This document shows, piece after piece, positions 8,577 through 17,905 of a stretch of 64,000 nucleotides of DNA. Each line of letters begins with the position of its first letter. The first letter of the stretch is position 1. This DNA is from Deltaproteobacteria bacterium (GTDB lineage Bacteria; Desulfobacterota; Desulfomonilia; UBA1062). Location of the stretch: assembly GCA_017992605.1 (NCBI GenBank), contig JAGOOG010000005.1, forward strand, positions 93,599-157,598. Reading direction: 5' to 3'. A model generated the notes under the pieces. It had not been told where the DNA came from and searched no databases. It saw nothing but the letters and a program-made list of their open reading frames with translations. The translations under genes and the position numbers were made by a program.

Positions 8577-9755
8577 CTACTCCTTCCCGGTCTCGCCGGG
8601 AGGTCCAACGTCTGGGGCCGCTGGCTCGGCATAGGGCTTCACGACCACGGTGCCGCCCTGCTTGAGCCGCTGGGTCCCCTCCACGACCACGTTCTCGCCG
8701 GCCCTGAGCCCCTCCTCGACGATCACCTGGCCGTCGGTCTTCTGGCCGGTCCTGACGGTCCGTATGTCCACCGTGTTGTCAGGCCCCACCACGGCGACCT
8801 GCTGCTGGCCCTGGAGCTCGGTGAGGCAGCGCTCCGGGACGAGCAGGGCGTCCTTCCTGAGCGTGAGCATGGCCCTGACCTTGGCGAACTGGCCCGGCCT
8901 GAGCACGTTGCCCGGGTTCGGGAACCGGGCCTCCATCTTGAGCGTGCCGGTCTTCACGTCCACCTGGCGGTCCGCAGCGGAGAAGACCCCCGCGTGGGGA
9001 TGGACCGAGCCGTCGGAAAGGATCAGCTCCAGCTGTGCCTCCCTGCCCTGTCCCTGCAGGTTCTTCACCGCAGCGAGGTACTGCTGCTCGCTGATGGAGA
9101 TGATGACCTTGATGGGGTCCACCTGGGACACGGTGGTGAGCTCCTCGGTTGACTGGGGGCTGACGAGGTTGCCGATCTGGGCCTTGGCGATGCCCGCGAT
9201 GCCGTCGATGGGCGAGGTGATCCTGGTGAACTCGAGGTTGAGCCGCGCCTTCTCGAGCTCGGCCCGTGCCATGTCCAGGGAGGCGCGGGCCGACTTCTCG
9301 GCGGCCACGGCGTCGTCCAGGTCCTTCTGGCTGAGCGCCCTCTGCTCGGTCAGCGGCTTGACCCTCGCGAGGGTCGATCTGGCCTGGTCCAGCTTGGCCG
9401 CATTGAATGCCACCTGGCCCCTGGCCTCGTCATGGGCCGCCTGGAAGGTGCGGGGGTCGATCTCGAAGAGGACCTGGCCCTTTTTCACGACATCCCCTTC
9501 CTGGTAGAGCTGCTTCACCAGGTATCCCTGGACCTGGGCCCGGATCGTGGCGTTCACGGCGCCGTCTAAGGTGCCGACCCATTCGGAGTACACCGGCACA
9601 TCCCTCCGGGCCACGGCGACCACCTCCACGGTCGGGGGCGGCAGCTCGGGCGTCCTGCCCTTGCCGCACCCGGCAAGGACCAGGAGGACCAGGACAACAC
9701 ATGCGGTGACGAGAACACCACGGGGAGAAAACGCGCAGACACCACCTCGATTCAT
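8577..9755 (-). CDS. RND periplasmic adaptor (membrane-fusion) lipoprotein
   Basis: This adaptor links the pump to the outer-membrane channel. It has a lipobox with Cys30 (V-L-A-G-C), then the membrane-fusion signature with a split lipoyl domain (RAQVQGYLVKQLYQEGDVVKKG near residue 70 and FTRITSPIDGIAGIAK near residue 175), an alpha-helical hairpin between the halves and a beta-barrel ending in VVVEGTQRLKQGGTVVV. The ATG has AGGGGG seven bases upstream; a TTG two codons earlier would also be in frame but is less well placed. It is the first gene of the efflux operon. Confidence 0.95.
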   Translation of the reverse strand: MNRGGVCAFSPRGVLVTACVVLVLLVLAGCGKGRTPELPPPTVEVVAVARRDVPVYSEWVGTLDGAVNATIRAQVQGYLVKQLYQEGDVVKKGQVLFEIDPRTFQAAHDEARGQVAFNAAKLDQARSTLARVKPLTEQRALSQKDLDDAVAAEKSARASLDMARAELEKARLNLEFTRITSPIDGIAGIAKAQIGNLVSPQSTEELTTVSQVDPIKVIISISEQQYLAAVKNLQGQGREAQLELILSDGSVHPHAGVFSAADRQVDVKTGTLKMEARFPNPGNVLRPGQFAKVRAMLTLRKDALLVPERCLTELQGQQQVAVVGPDNTVDIRTVRTGQKTDGQVIVEEGLRAGENVVVEGTQRLKQGGTVVVKPYAEPAAPDVGPPGETGKE

Positions 9756-9811
9756 GACCAAACCCCCTGGAACAGATCATGTACATGCATGGAAACGACA
9801 ACTAGCCCTAG

Positions 9812-9840
9812 AAAATAACTTGGGAAATACGTTTAGTCAA
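9812..9840 (-). promoter_or_regulatory. Candidate sigma-70 promoter of the efflux operon
   Basis: On the minus strand TTGACT and TATTTT are separated by 17 bases, about 57 bases upstream of the adaptor start. The surrounding DNA is AT-rich relative to the genes. No operator was recognised, and the sigma-54 activator gene diverges from the other side of the gap. Confidence 0.55.
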
Positions 9841-10011
9841 GGCCTCCGGAAGGGAGAATTTCACGCCCATCGACGTCCCTTTCTCCGGACGCATCGTTGA
9901 GATTGACCGCAGGCACGTTTCCCGTGTCACCTTCCCGTTTACCTATGGTATAACACTATCAAGGTACTTCTGAAGAATCCTGTTGCCGGGGATACGCGGG
10001 AGACGTTCTCG

Positions 10012-11595
<1,584 letters not shown>

Positions 11596-11601
11596 ACGCA
11601 T

Positions 11602-11636
11602 CGGAACCCGCAACATAGTGCGGGTTCCGCACTATG
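11602..11636. promoter_or_regulatory. Two overlapping perfect dyads, candidate enhancer (UAS) for the sigma-54 activator
   Basis: CGGAACCCGCA (11602-11612) is the exact reverse complement of 11619-11629. CATAGTGCGG (11614-11623) is the exact reverse complement of 11627-11636. The two dyads share bases 11619-11629, so only one could form as an RNA hairpin at a time. They start seven bases after the activator stop and lie about 100 bases upstream of the -24/-12 element, the usual place for an enhancer-binding-protein site. Neither dyad is followed by a U-tract, which argues against a simple terminator. Confidence 0.6.
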
Positions 11637-11729
11637 CTGCGGGACTTCTCACGCGCACCCTGAACCCTGTCTCTCAACCTCCCTCATATATCCGGACACT
11701 TTGAGGTCTTTGCCCCTGGATCCACCCCC

Positions 11730-11745
11730 TGGAACGATTCTTGGA
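11730..11745 (+). promoter_or_regulatory. Candidate sigma-54 (-24/-12) promoter
   Basis: TGGAACG-ATTC-TTGGA has exactly the spacing of the sigma-54 consensus TGGCACG-N4-TTGCW, and differs at two positions. One of these is the usually conserved C of the -12 GC, which is G here. It would start transcription near 11757, about 90 bases before the ABM-domain gene. The adjacent activator gene and the dyads upstream support it; the -12 mismatch weakens it. Confidence 0.5.
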
Positions 11746-11846
11746 TTCCCCTGGTGACAGTCAAACGATACCGGCGTGTGTCACTGCGTGCTTCATGAGG
11801 ATTCCGACCGGGATAAGGTGCGCCGGAGAAAAGGGACAGGGTATCG

Positions 11847-12170
11847 ATGGAACTCATGATCGAGCTGAAGGCCGGCCAGGGCAAGATCCAGGAACTGTAT
11901 CAGACGCTGCAGGCACTCCTCCCCACGCTCCGCAAGGCCCGGGGGTGCCGGGACTGCCGCATCTGCCGGGACGTGGAGGACGGGGAGACCTTCGTCCTGA
12001 AGATGGACTGGGACACGCGGGCCAGTCTCGAGCATTATCTGCATTCCAGCAGCGGCAGCGCGCTCTTCGGCGCCGTCGATCTGTTGAGCGAGCATACACA
12101 GGTCAGGTTCGGCCAGGAAGGACCCTGGGAGGGAATCGACAGCCTCAAGAAACTGCGAAAGGAGCACTAG
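11847..12170 (+). CDS. ABM-family (antibiotic biosynthesis monooxygenase-like) small protein
   Basis: The 107-residue protein matches the dimeric alpha-beta barrel ABM fold: an opening strand MELMIELKAG, a helix with periodic Leu, and the family pattern G-C-R-D-C ... F-V-L-K-M-D-W-D ... L-E-H-Y-L-H-S. Members include heme or quinol monooxygenases and many of unknown role. Three cysteines are clustered (Cys34, Cys37, Cys40), more than usual for the family, and could bind metal or be redox-active. It is the first gene downstream of the candidate sigma-54 promoter and 67 bases ahead of the sulfatase, so it is probably part of the same response. Activity is not predictable. Confidence 0.8.
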   Translation: MELMIELKAGQGKIQELYQTLQALLPTLRKARGCRDCRICRDVEDGETFVLKMDWDTRASLEHYLHSSSGSALFGAVDLLSEHTQVRFGQEGPWEGIDSLKKLRKEH

Positions 12171-12237
12171 GCACTGCATCCTTGAATGCACGGGCGACCG
12201 CAGGGCCATTGCAGTGAATACAAGGGAAAGGAGAACC

Positions 12238-14679
12238 ATGATGAAGGCAAGAAAAGTATCTGCACGGAGTACCACCGGCGTCTGCGCCGCACTCGGCACG
12301 GCACTGGCAGGGGGGGCGCTGATAAGCAGCGCCGCCGCCCAGGACGTCCTTCCGGCCCCGCCGGCTCCGTTTACGGGGCAAATCGGCCTCTCCGTGAAGG
12401 ACTCGAGGTCCGATTTTCCGCAGCCCGTCAAGGCCCCCAAAGGGGCTCCCAACGTCGTCATCATCCTCCTCGACGACGTGGGCTACGGCGCGTCGAGCAC
12501 CTTCGGGGGACCGTGCGACACCCCGACCCTGGACAGGCTGGCCGCCAACGGGCTGCGCTACACGCAGTTCCACACCACGGCCATCTCGTCGCCCACGCGG
12601 GCCTCGCTGCTCACGGGCCGCAACCACCACACCGTGCACACGGGCAACATCATGGAATTCGCCACCGGCTTCCCGGGCTACGACAGCGTGATGGGCAAGG
12701 ACACCGCCACGGTGGCGGAGGTCCTCAGGCAGAAGGGCTTCAACACCGCCTGGTTCGGCAAGAACCACAACGTGCCCGACTGGCACAACAGCCTTGGCGG
12801 CCCGTTCGACCTCTGGCCCACCGGGCTGGGCTTCGAGAAGTTCTACGGGTTCATCGGCGCCGAAACCGACCAGTGGCGGCCCGCGCTCTTCGACGGGACC
12901 AATCCCGTGGAGCCCTACCTGGGCAACCCGGACTACCACTTCGACGACGACCTCGCCGAGAAGGCCATCGAGTGGGTCCGCGCCCAGAACGCCGTGGCCC
13001 CGGACAAGCCGTTCTTCCTCTACTATGCACCTGGCGCCACCCACTCGCCGCACCACCCGAGAAAGGAGTGGATCACGAAATACAAGGGCAGGTTTGACCA
13101 GGGATGGGACAAGGTGCGCGAGGAAACCCTGGCGCGGCAGAAGAAGCTGGGCATCGTGCCTGCCAACACGAAGCTCACCGAGCGCAGCCACGGCCTGCCC
13201 GCCTGGAGTTCGCTCACCACCGAGCAGAAGCAGCTCTATGCCTACATGATGGAGGTGTACGCCGGATTCCTCTCGCAGACGGACTACAATGCCGGCCGGG
13301 TCCTCGATGCCATCGACAGGATGGGCCAGCTGGACAACACGCTCGTCATCTACATCTGCGGCGACAACGGCGCCAGCAGCGAGGGCAGGCTCCAGGGCTC
13401 CTACAACGAGCTGGCCATGCTCAACATGATCCCCGAAGACTACAAGGATATCCTCAAGCAGAAGGACAACCTGGGCACGTGGAAGACGCACAACCACTAC
13501 CCGGCGGCCTGGGCGCACGCCATGAACGCCCCGTTCCAGTGGGTCAAGACCAACGCCTCGCACTACGGCGGCACGGCCAACGGCATGGTGATCTCCTGGC
13601 CCGCACGCATCAGGGACAGGGGCGGCATCCGGACGCAGTGGCACCATGTCATCGACATCGTGCCCACGATCTATGAGGCAACCGGCATCGAGCAGCCCTC
13701 CATGGTGAACGGGGTGACGCAGAAGCCCATCGAGGGCGTGAGCATGGCCTACTCATTCGACAGCCCCAAGGCACCGTCTACGCGCCACACCCAGTATTTC
13801 GAGGTCTTCGGCCACCGCGCCATCTATCACGACGGATGGCTCGCCTGCACCACCCCGCCATACGGCGGACCCTGGGTGGACCAGACCAGGATCGAGCGGG
13901 TCGACGTGATCGACGGCTACCAGTGGGAGCTCTACCACGTGGACAACGACTTCAGCGAGGCCGACAACCTGGCGGGCACGTACCCTGACAGGCTGCACGA
14001 CCTCCAGCTGCTGTTCTATGCCGAGGCGGCCAAGTACAACGTGCTGCCCCTGGACGACAGCGGTACTGAGCGGATGGCCCCGGGCATCCGGCCCAGCATT
14101 ACGGCCGGGCGCACCGAGTTCGTCTACACCGGGCCCGTGAAGCGCATACACGAAGGTTCGGCACCCGACATCAAGAACAGGTCGTTTCGCATCACCGCGG
14201 ACGTGGTGCTCCCCACGGGGGGCGAGCAGGGCGTGCTCGTCACGCAGGGCGGCCTGTCCGGCGGCTTTGCGCTGGTACTCGAAAAGGGCAAGCCTGCGTT
14301 CTATTACAACATGGCGAACGTGTCCCACTACAGCGTCGCCTCCGAGCAGGCCCTCAAGCCGGGCAAGCACACCGTGGTCTTTGATTTTCTCTACGACGGC
14401 GGCGGCATCGGCAAAGGGGGCACCGGCACGCTCAGCGTGGACGGCAAGCAGGTGGTCCAGGGCCGGATAGGGAATACCGTTCCCTTCCGCTTCTCGATGG
14501 ACGAGACCTTCGATGTGGGCGAGGACACGGGCACGCCGGTGGACCTCGCTTACGACGTGCCGTTCAGGTTCACGGGCACCATCGACAAGCTGGTCGTCAC
14601 GTACACCGGCGACGGCACGCTCACCGCGGTAGATCAGCGGAAGGTGAACGCCGTGGAGGCAAAGATCACGGCTGATTGA
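12238..14679 (+). CDS. Exported serine-type arylsulfatase
   Basis: This S1-family sulfatase should hydrolyse sulfate esters outside the cytoplasm. A signal peptide covers about residues 1-34 (cleavage after Ala-Ala-Ala). Metal-binding VVIILLDDVGYG follows, then the sulfatase signature in which Ser117 occupies the formylglycine position (S-S-P-T-R-A-S-L-L-T-G-R, Pro119 and Arg121 conserved). Further motifs are WFGKNHN, the ATHSPHHP region and CGDNGAS, a metal-ligand Asp-Asn. The C-terminal third is a beta-rich accessory region. Close aerobic relatives usually carry Cys at the modified site; Ser needs an anSME-type activator, which is the next gene. The ATG is chosen because AAAGGAG lies just upstream; an earlier in-frame start adds eight residues. 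Confidence 0.95.
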   Translation: MMKARKVSARSTTGVCAALGTALAGGALISSAAAQDVLPAPPAPFTGQIGLSVKDSRSDFPQPVKAPKGAPNVVIILLDDVGYGASSTFGGPCDTPTLDRLAANGLRYTQFHTTAISSPTRASLLTGRNHHTVHTGNIMEFATGFPGYDSVMGKDTATVAEVLRQKGFNTAWFGKNHNVPDWHNSLGGPFDLWPTGLGFEKFYGFIGAETDQWRPALFDGTNPVEPYLGNPDYHFDDDLAEKAIEWVRAQNAVAPDKPFFLYYAPGATHSPHHPRKEWITKYKGRFDQGWDKVREETLARQKKLGIVPANTKLTERSHGLPAWSSLTTEQKQLYAYMMEVYAGFLSQTDYNAGRVLDAIDRMGQLDNTLVIYICGDNGASSEGRLQGSYNELAMLNMIPEDYKDILKQKDNLGTWKTHNHYPAAWAHAMNAPFQWVKTNASHYGGTANGMVISWPARIRDRGGIRTQWHHVIDIVPTIYEATGIEQPSMVNGVTQKPIEGVSMAYSFDSPKAPSTRHTQYFEVFGHRAIYHDGWLACTTPPYGGPWVDQTRIERVDVIDGYQWELYHVDNDFSEADNLAGTYPDRLHDLQLLFYAEAAKYNVLPLDDSGTERMAPGIRPSITAGRTEFVYTGPVKRIHEGSAPDIKNRSFRITADVVLPTGGEQGVLVTQGGLSGGFALVLEKGKPAFYYNMANVSHYSVASEQALKPGKHTVVFDFLYDGGGIGKGGTGTLSVDGKQVVQGRIGNTVPFRFSMDETFDVGEDTGTPVDLAYDVPFRFTGTIDKLVVTYTGDGTLTAVDQRKVNAVEAKITAD

Positions 14680-14700
14680 GATCCATTTTCTCTTCCTGAT

Positions 14701-14731
14701 GAACCCCACCCCCTTGGCGGGGGTGGGGTTC
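14701..14731 (+). terminator. Strong intergenic hairpin without U-tract
   Basis: A perfect 13-bp stem (GAACCCCACCCCC with its reverse complement) encloses the 5-base loop TTGGC. It sits 21 bases after the sulfatase stop and about 50 bases before the anSME start. With no T-run after it, it may stabilise the sulfatase mRNA 3' end or partially terminate transcription, lowering anSME relative to sulfatase. Confidence 0.6.
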
Positions 14732-14780
14732 GAGCCCTGGTCATGGAGGTCGTCAATGGAACATGCTGCGGAGGCACACC

Positions 14781-16055
14781 GTGAGCCTGCTGAACGGGTC
14801 GGCTGAAACGCCTGTGGTCATGCCGGGCATCCACGTGGAGGCCAAGCCCATGGGACCGGTGTGCAACCTTGCCTGCGAGTACTGCTTCTACCTCGAGAAG
14901 AAGGCTTTGTTCGGTGAGGGCGAGAACTTCCGGATGCCGGATACTATCCTTTCCGCCTTTATACAAGATTACATCGTATCACAGCCCACACCGGTGGTTG
15001 AATTCGTCTGGCATGGCGGCGAACCCACCCTGGCCGGGCTCGATTTCTTCAGGAAGGTCGTGCGGGAGCAGAAACCATATGCCGCGGAGAAGACCATCCG
15101 GAACTCCCTGCAGACCAACGGCACACTGCTGACAGACGAGTGGTGCGCCTTCCTGAAGAAGAACAATTTCATGGTGGGCATCAGCCTTGACGGGCCTCGA
15201 GAGATCCACGACGCCTACCGCCGCACCCGGGCCGGCAAGGGCACGTTCGCCGACGTCATGCGCGGCCTGAAGCTGCTGCAGAATCACGGGGTGGACTACA
15301 ATGTGCTGGCCTGCGTGGCAAGGGACACGGCCAAGAAGCCCCTGGAGGTGTATTCCTTCATGAAAAGCGAAGGGATCGAATATATCCAGTTCACCCCGGT
15401 GATCGAGCGGATGTCCGACGAGGCGGGGCAGCAGAGAGGGCTCAGTCTGGCCGGGCCCGCTGCCCTTGACAGGGAAGAAAAGCAGGTCCAGGTGACCCCC
15501 TGGACCGTGGTGCCCGAGGAGTATGGAGATTTCCTCATCGCCATTTGTGAAGACTGGGTCCGCCACGACGTGGGCAAGGTCTTCGTCATGAACTTCGAGT
15601 GGGCGCTCAACACCTGGATCGGCAATCCCTCGCCCGTGTGCATCCATGCGGAGCAGTGCGGCCGCGCCGTGGTCATCGAGCACAACGGCGACGTGTATGC
15701 ATGCGATCACTGCGTGTTTCCGGAATACAAACTCGGGAATATCGCCCACAAGACGCTGGCTGACATGGTGGAGAAGTCTCTGGACAAAGGATTCGGCATC
15801 ACGAAGGAGACGGCGCTTCCCGGGTGGTGCAGGGACTGCCCGGTGCTGAGGGCCTGCCGGGGAGGGTGTCCCAAGCACCGCTTCATCAAGGCCCCATCCG
15901 GAGAGCCTGGATTGCACTACCTGTGCGAGGGGTACCGGAAGTTCTTCCTCCACATCGGCAGGTACCTGAAGGCCATCACCACGCTGCTGGAGAACGGGCT
16001 GCCAGCCTCCCGCGTGATGGACGCCATCGATGCCCCACTGCTGATTCGGAGGTGA
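14781..16055 (+). CDS. Anaerobic sulfatase-maturating enzyme (radical SAM, SPASM)
   Basis: This enzyme oxidises the active-site Ser or Cys of a sulfatase to formylglycine without oxygen. The radical SAM cluster motif C-x3-C-x2-C appears as CNLACEYC (Cys28, Cys32, Cys35). It is followed by the anSME-typical FVWHGGEPTLAG and the SPASM auxiliary-cluster cysteines in CIHAEQCGR, VYACDHC and CRDCPVLRACRGGCPKHR. The length, about 424 residues, is normal. GTG 14781 is preferred because GGAGG lies six bases ahead; an ATG at 14763 would add six residues but is poorly spaced from any ribosome-binding site. Adjacent placement makes the serine-type sulfatase its obvious substrate. Confidence 0.95.
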   Translation: MSLLNGSAETPVVMPGIHVEAKPMGPVCNLACEYCFYLEKKALFGEGENFRMPDTILSAFIQDYIVSQPTPVVEFVWHGGEPTLAGLDFFRKVVREQKPYAAEKTIRNSLQTNGTLLTDEWCAFLKKNNFMVGISLDGPREIHDAYRRTRAGKGTFADVMRGLKLLQNHGVDYNVLACVARDTAKKPLEVYSFMKSEGIEYIQFTPVIERMSDEAGQQRGLSLAGPAALDREEKQVQVTPWTVVPEEYGDFLIAICEDWVRHDVGKVFVMNFEWALNTWIGNPSPVCIHAEQCGRAVVIEHNGDVYACDHCVFPEYKLGNIAHKTLADMVEKSLDKGFGITKETALPGWCRDCPVLRACRGGCPKHRFIKAPSGEPGLHYLCEGYRKFFLHIGRYLKAITTLLENGLPASRVMDAIDAPLLIRR

Positions 16056-16092
16056 GAAAATAATGAAATGGAAACACCAAAAGGAGACGAGC

Positions 16093-17064
16093 ATGAAACA
16101 CTGTATTCTGAGGGGAGTGAAACACACTGTCATGGGGACCCTGCTGTGCCTGGTCGTCCTTCTTTCCATGCAGGCCCCGGCGCACGCATCGGAAGGCGGG
16201 TCGAGCTATTTCTTCCCGGGCGCCTTCGCATCCTTTGCCGTGGCAATACCCCCTGACCCGGGGTTCCAGTACGTCAACCAGACCCTCTATTACCACGCCA
16301 AGGTCGACAAGGCGCCCCTGGTGGGTCTGGTGATGTCGCTCGAGGCGACCGCCGTGTACAACTACTTCGGGGCCTCCTATGCCTTCGACGAGGATGTCCT
16401 GGGCGGCAGGCTCCAGCTCTTTGCCGCGGTCCCGGTCGGGTATGTGGACACGAAGGCGGGCGTGCGCATGGACATACCCGAACACCTCACCCTGTCCCGG
16501 GACGAGGACGACAGTGCCTTCGACATCGGCGACTCGATGATCTCGGGCGCTCTCGCGTGGAAGGCGGGTGACTTCGGCTTCAAGATCACCGGGATGGTGT
16601 TCGTGCCCACCGGCGCCTACAGCACCGGTGACCTCGCGAACGTGGGGAGAAACTACTGGGGCTTCGACACCTCCCTGGCCGCGACCTGGCTCTCCACCAA
16701 GACAGGCACCGAGATCTCGGCCATGCCCGGCATTCTCTTCAATACGGAAAACGATGCCACCGAATACAAGACGGGCAATGAATTCCACGTGGATTTCATG
16801 GTAAACCAGTTCCTGGCGAAGAACTTCGCCCTGGGCGCCCAGGGATACTGGTACAAGCAGGTGACCGGTGACAGCGGCGATGGCAAGCCAGACTTCCTCG
16901 GCGACTTCAAGGGGGAGTCCTACGGCTTCGGACCGGCCCTGCTCTGGATACCGGCGTGCGGTGGCGGGAAGCTCAGCGTCATCGGCAAGTGGCTCTTCGA
17001 CTCCCACCGGGAAAACCGTATGAAGGGTGACTACGGGCAGCTGGTGCTCTGCAAAAAATTCTAG
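16093..17064 (+). CDS. MetA-pathway (Phenol_MetA_deg) family outer-membrane protein
   Basis: After a signal peptide (about residues 1-32, ending Ala-His-Ala) the protein reads as a barrel of the family often found beside aromatic-degradation genes. It has the typical opening Y-F-x-P-G, the YYHAKVDKAP region, internal GDSMISGALAW and FVPTGAYSTGDLANVGRNYW blocks, and late KFDSH/FDS-like ending motifs. Members are thought to help hydrophobic substrates cross the outer membrane, but few have been tested. AAAGGAG precedes the chosen ATG; an ATG 30 bases upstream lacks one. It follows anSME by 37 bases and could import the sulfate ester or its product. Confidence 0.8.
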   Translation: MKHCILRGVKHTVMGTLLCLVVLLSMQAPAHASEGGSSYFFPGAFASFAVAIPPDPGFQYVNQTLYYHAKVDKAPLVGLVMSLEATAVYNYFGASYAFDEDVLGGRLQLFAAVPVGYVDTKAGVRMDIPEHLTLSRDEDDSAFDIGDSMISGALAWKAGDFGFKITGMVFVPTGAYSTGDLANVGRNYWGFDTSLAATWLSTKTGTEISAMPGILFNTENDATEYKTGNEFHVDFMVNQFLAKNFALGAQGYWYKQVTGDSGDGKPDFLGDFKGESYGFGPALLWIPACGGGKLSVIGKWLFDSHRENRMKGDYGQLVLCKKF

Positions 17065-17078
17065 AGGGGTGAAACGCT

Positions 17079-17750
17079 ATGGTACGATCAGTTAAATACG
17101 CACTGATGGCAGTGGTGAGCATGGCCCTGGCAGTGTCGGTCACGGCGTGTGCCACGACCAGGGCCCCGTCCGGGTTCCTCGGGGAGTATGCCAGAAACCT
17201 GCAGCCGGGCCCGGAGGGCGGGGTCAAGATGCGCTGGGTGAAGCCGGGCGTGGATTTCTCGCGCTACGACAAGGTGATGCTGGACACCGTCGTCTTCTAC
17301 TTCGCCCCCGACTCCCAGGACAAGGGCATCGACCCCGAGGTGATGAAGGAGCTCTCCGACGCCTTCCACCAGGAGCTCGTCAATGCCGTGAAGGACAAGT
17401 ACCCCATCGTTGCCGAGCCCGGACCCGGCGTGGTGCGTTTCAAGTTCGCCCTGACAGGGATCAGGCAGAGCAGGCCCGTCCTCAGCGGCGTCTCCTCGAT
17501 CATCCCCATCGGCCTGGCCGCCAGCGCCGTGAAGAAAGGGGCCACCGGCGAGTGGACCGGCTCGGGCGCGACGGGCATGGAGGTGCTGGTGATCGACAGC
17601 GCCAGCAACGAGGTGCTCGGCGCGGGCCAGGACGAACAGGTTGCAGGGTTCACGGAGCGGTTCTCCAGGTACGGTTCAGCCAGAGATGCCTTCACGTTCT
17701 GGGCGGGCAGATTGAGGATGCTCATGGACGCGTTCCACGAGGCGAAGTAG
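17079..17750 (+). CDS. DUF3313 family lipoprotein
   Basis: The 223-residue protein has a lipoprotein signal with Cys24 (V-T-A-C) and the DUF3313 pattern: GFLGEYARNLQPGPEGG, WVKPGVDFSRYDKVMLD and a C-terminal GARDAFTFWAGRL-like segment with Trp-Ala. The function of the family is unknown. It starts 14 bases after the MetA-type gene and ends the rightward cluster, so it is probably co-expressed with the outer-membrane protein and may be its periplasmic partner. Confidence 0.82.
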   Translation: MVRSVKYALMAVVSMALAVSVTACATTRAPSGFLGEYARNLQPGPEGGVKMRWVKPGVDFSRYDKVMLDTVVFYFAPDSQDKGIDPEVMKELSDAFHQELVNAVKDKYPIVAEPGPGVVRFKFALTGIRQSRPVLSGVSSIIPIGLAASAVKKGATGEWTGSGATGMEVLVIDSASNEVLGAGQDEQVAGFTERFSRYGSARDAFTFWAGRLRMLMDAFHEAK

Positions 17751-17765
17751 CCTCGTGGTGCACGC

Positions 17766-17852
<87 letters not shown>

Positions 17853-17905
17853 GCGGGTGATTCTATGATAATTCTATATGGATTGCAGGGGTTTTGTCCA
17901 GACCA

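Noticed and set aside
14756..14806. A 16-codon ORF (ATG 14756) with a good GGAGG, overlapping the anSME start
   Set aside because: It could be a coupling leader peptide, but it is very short and overlaps the preferred anSME start in another frame. There is not enough to call it.
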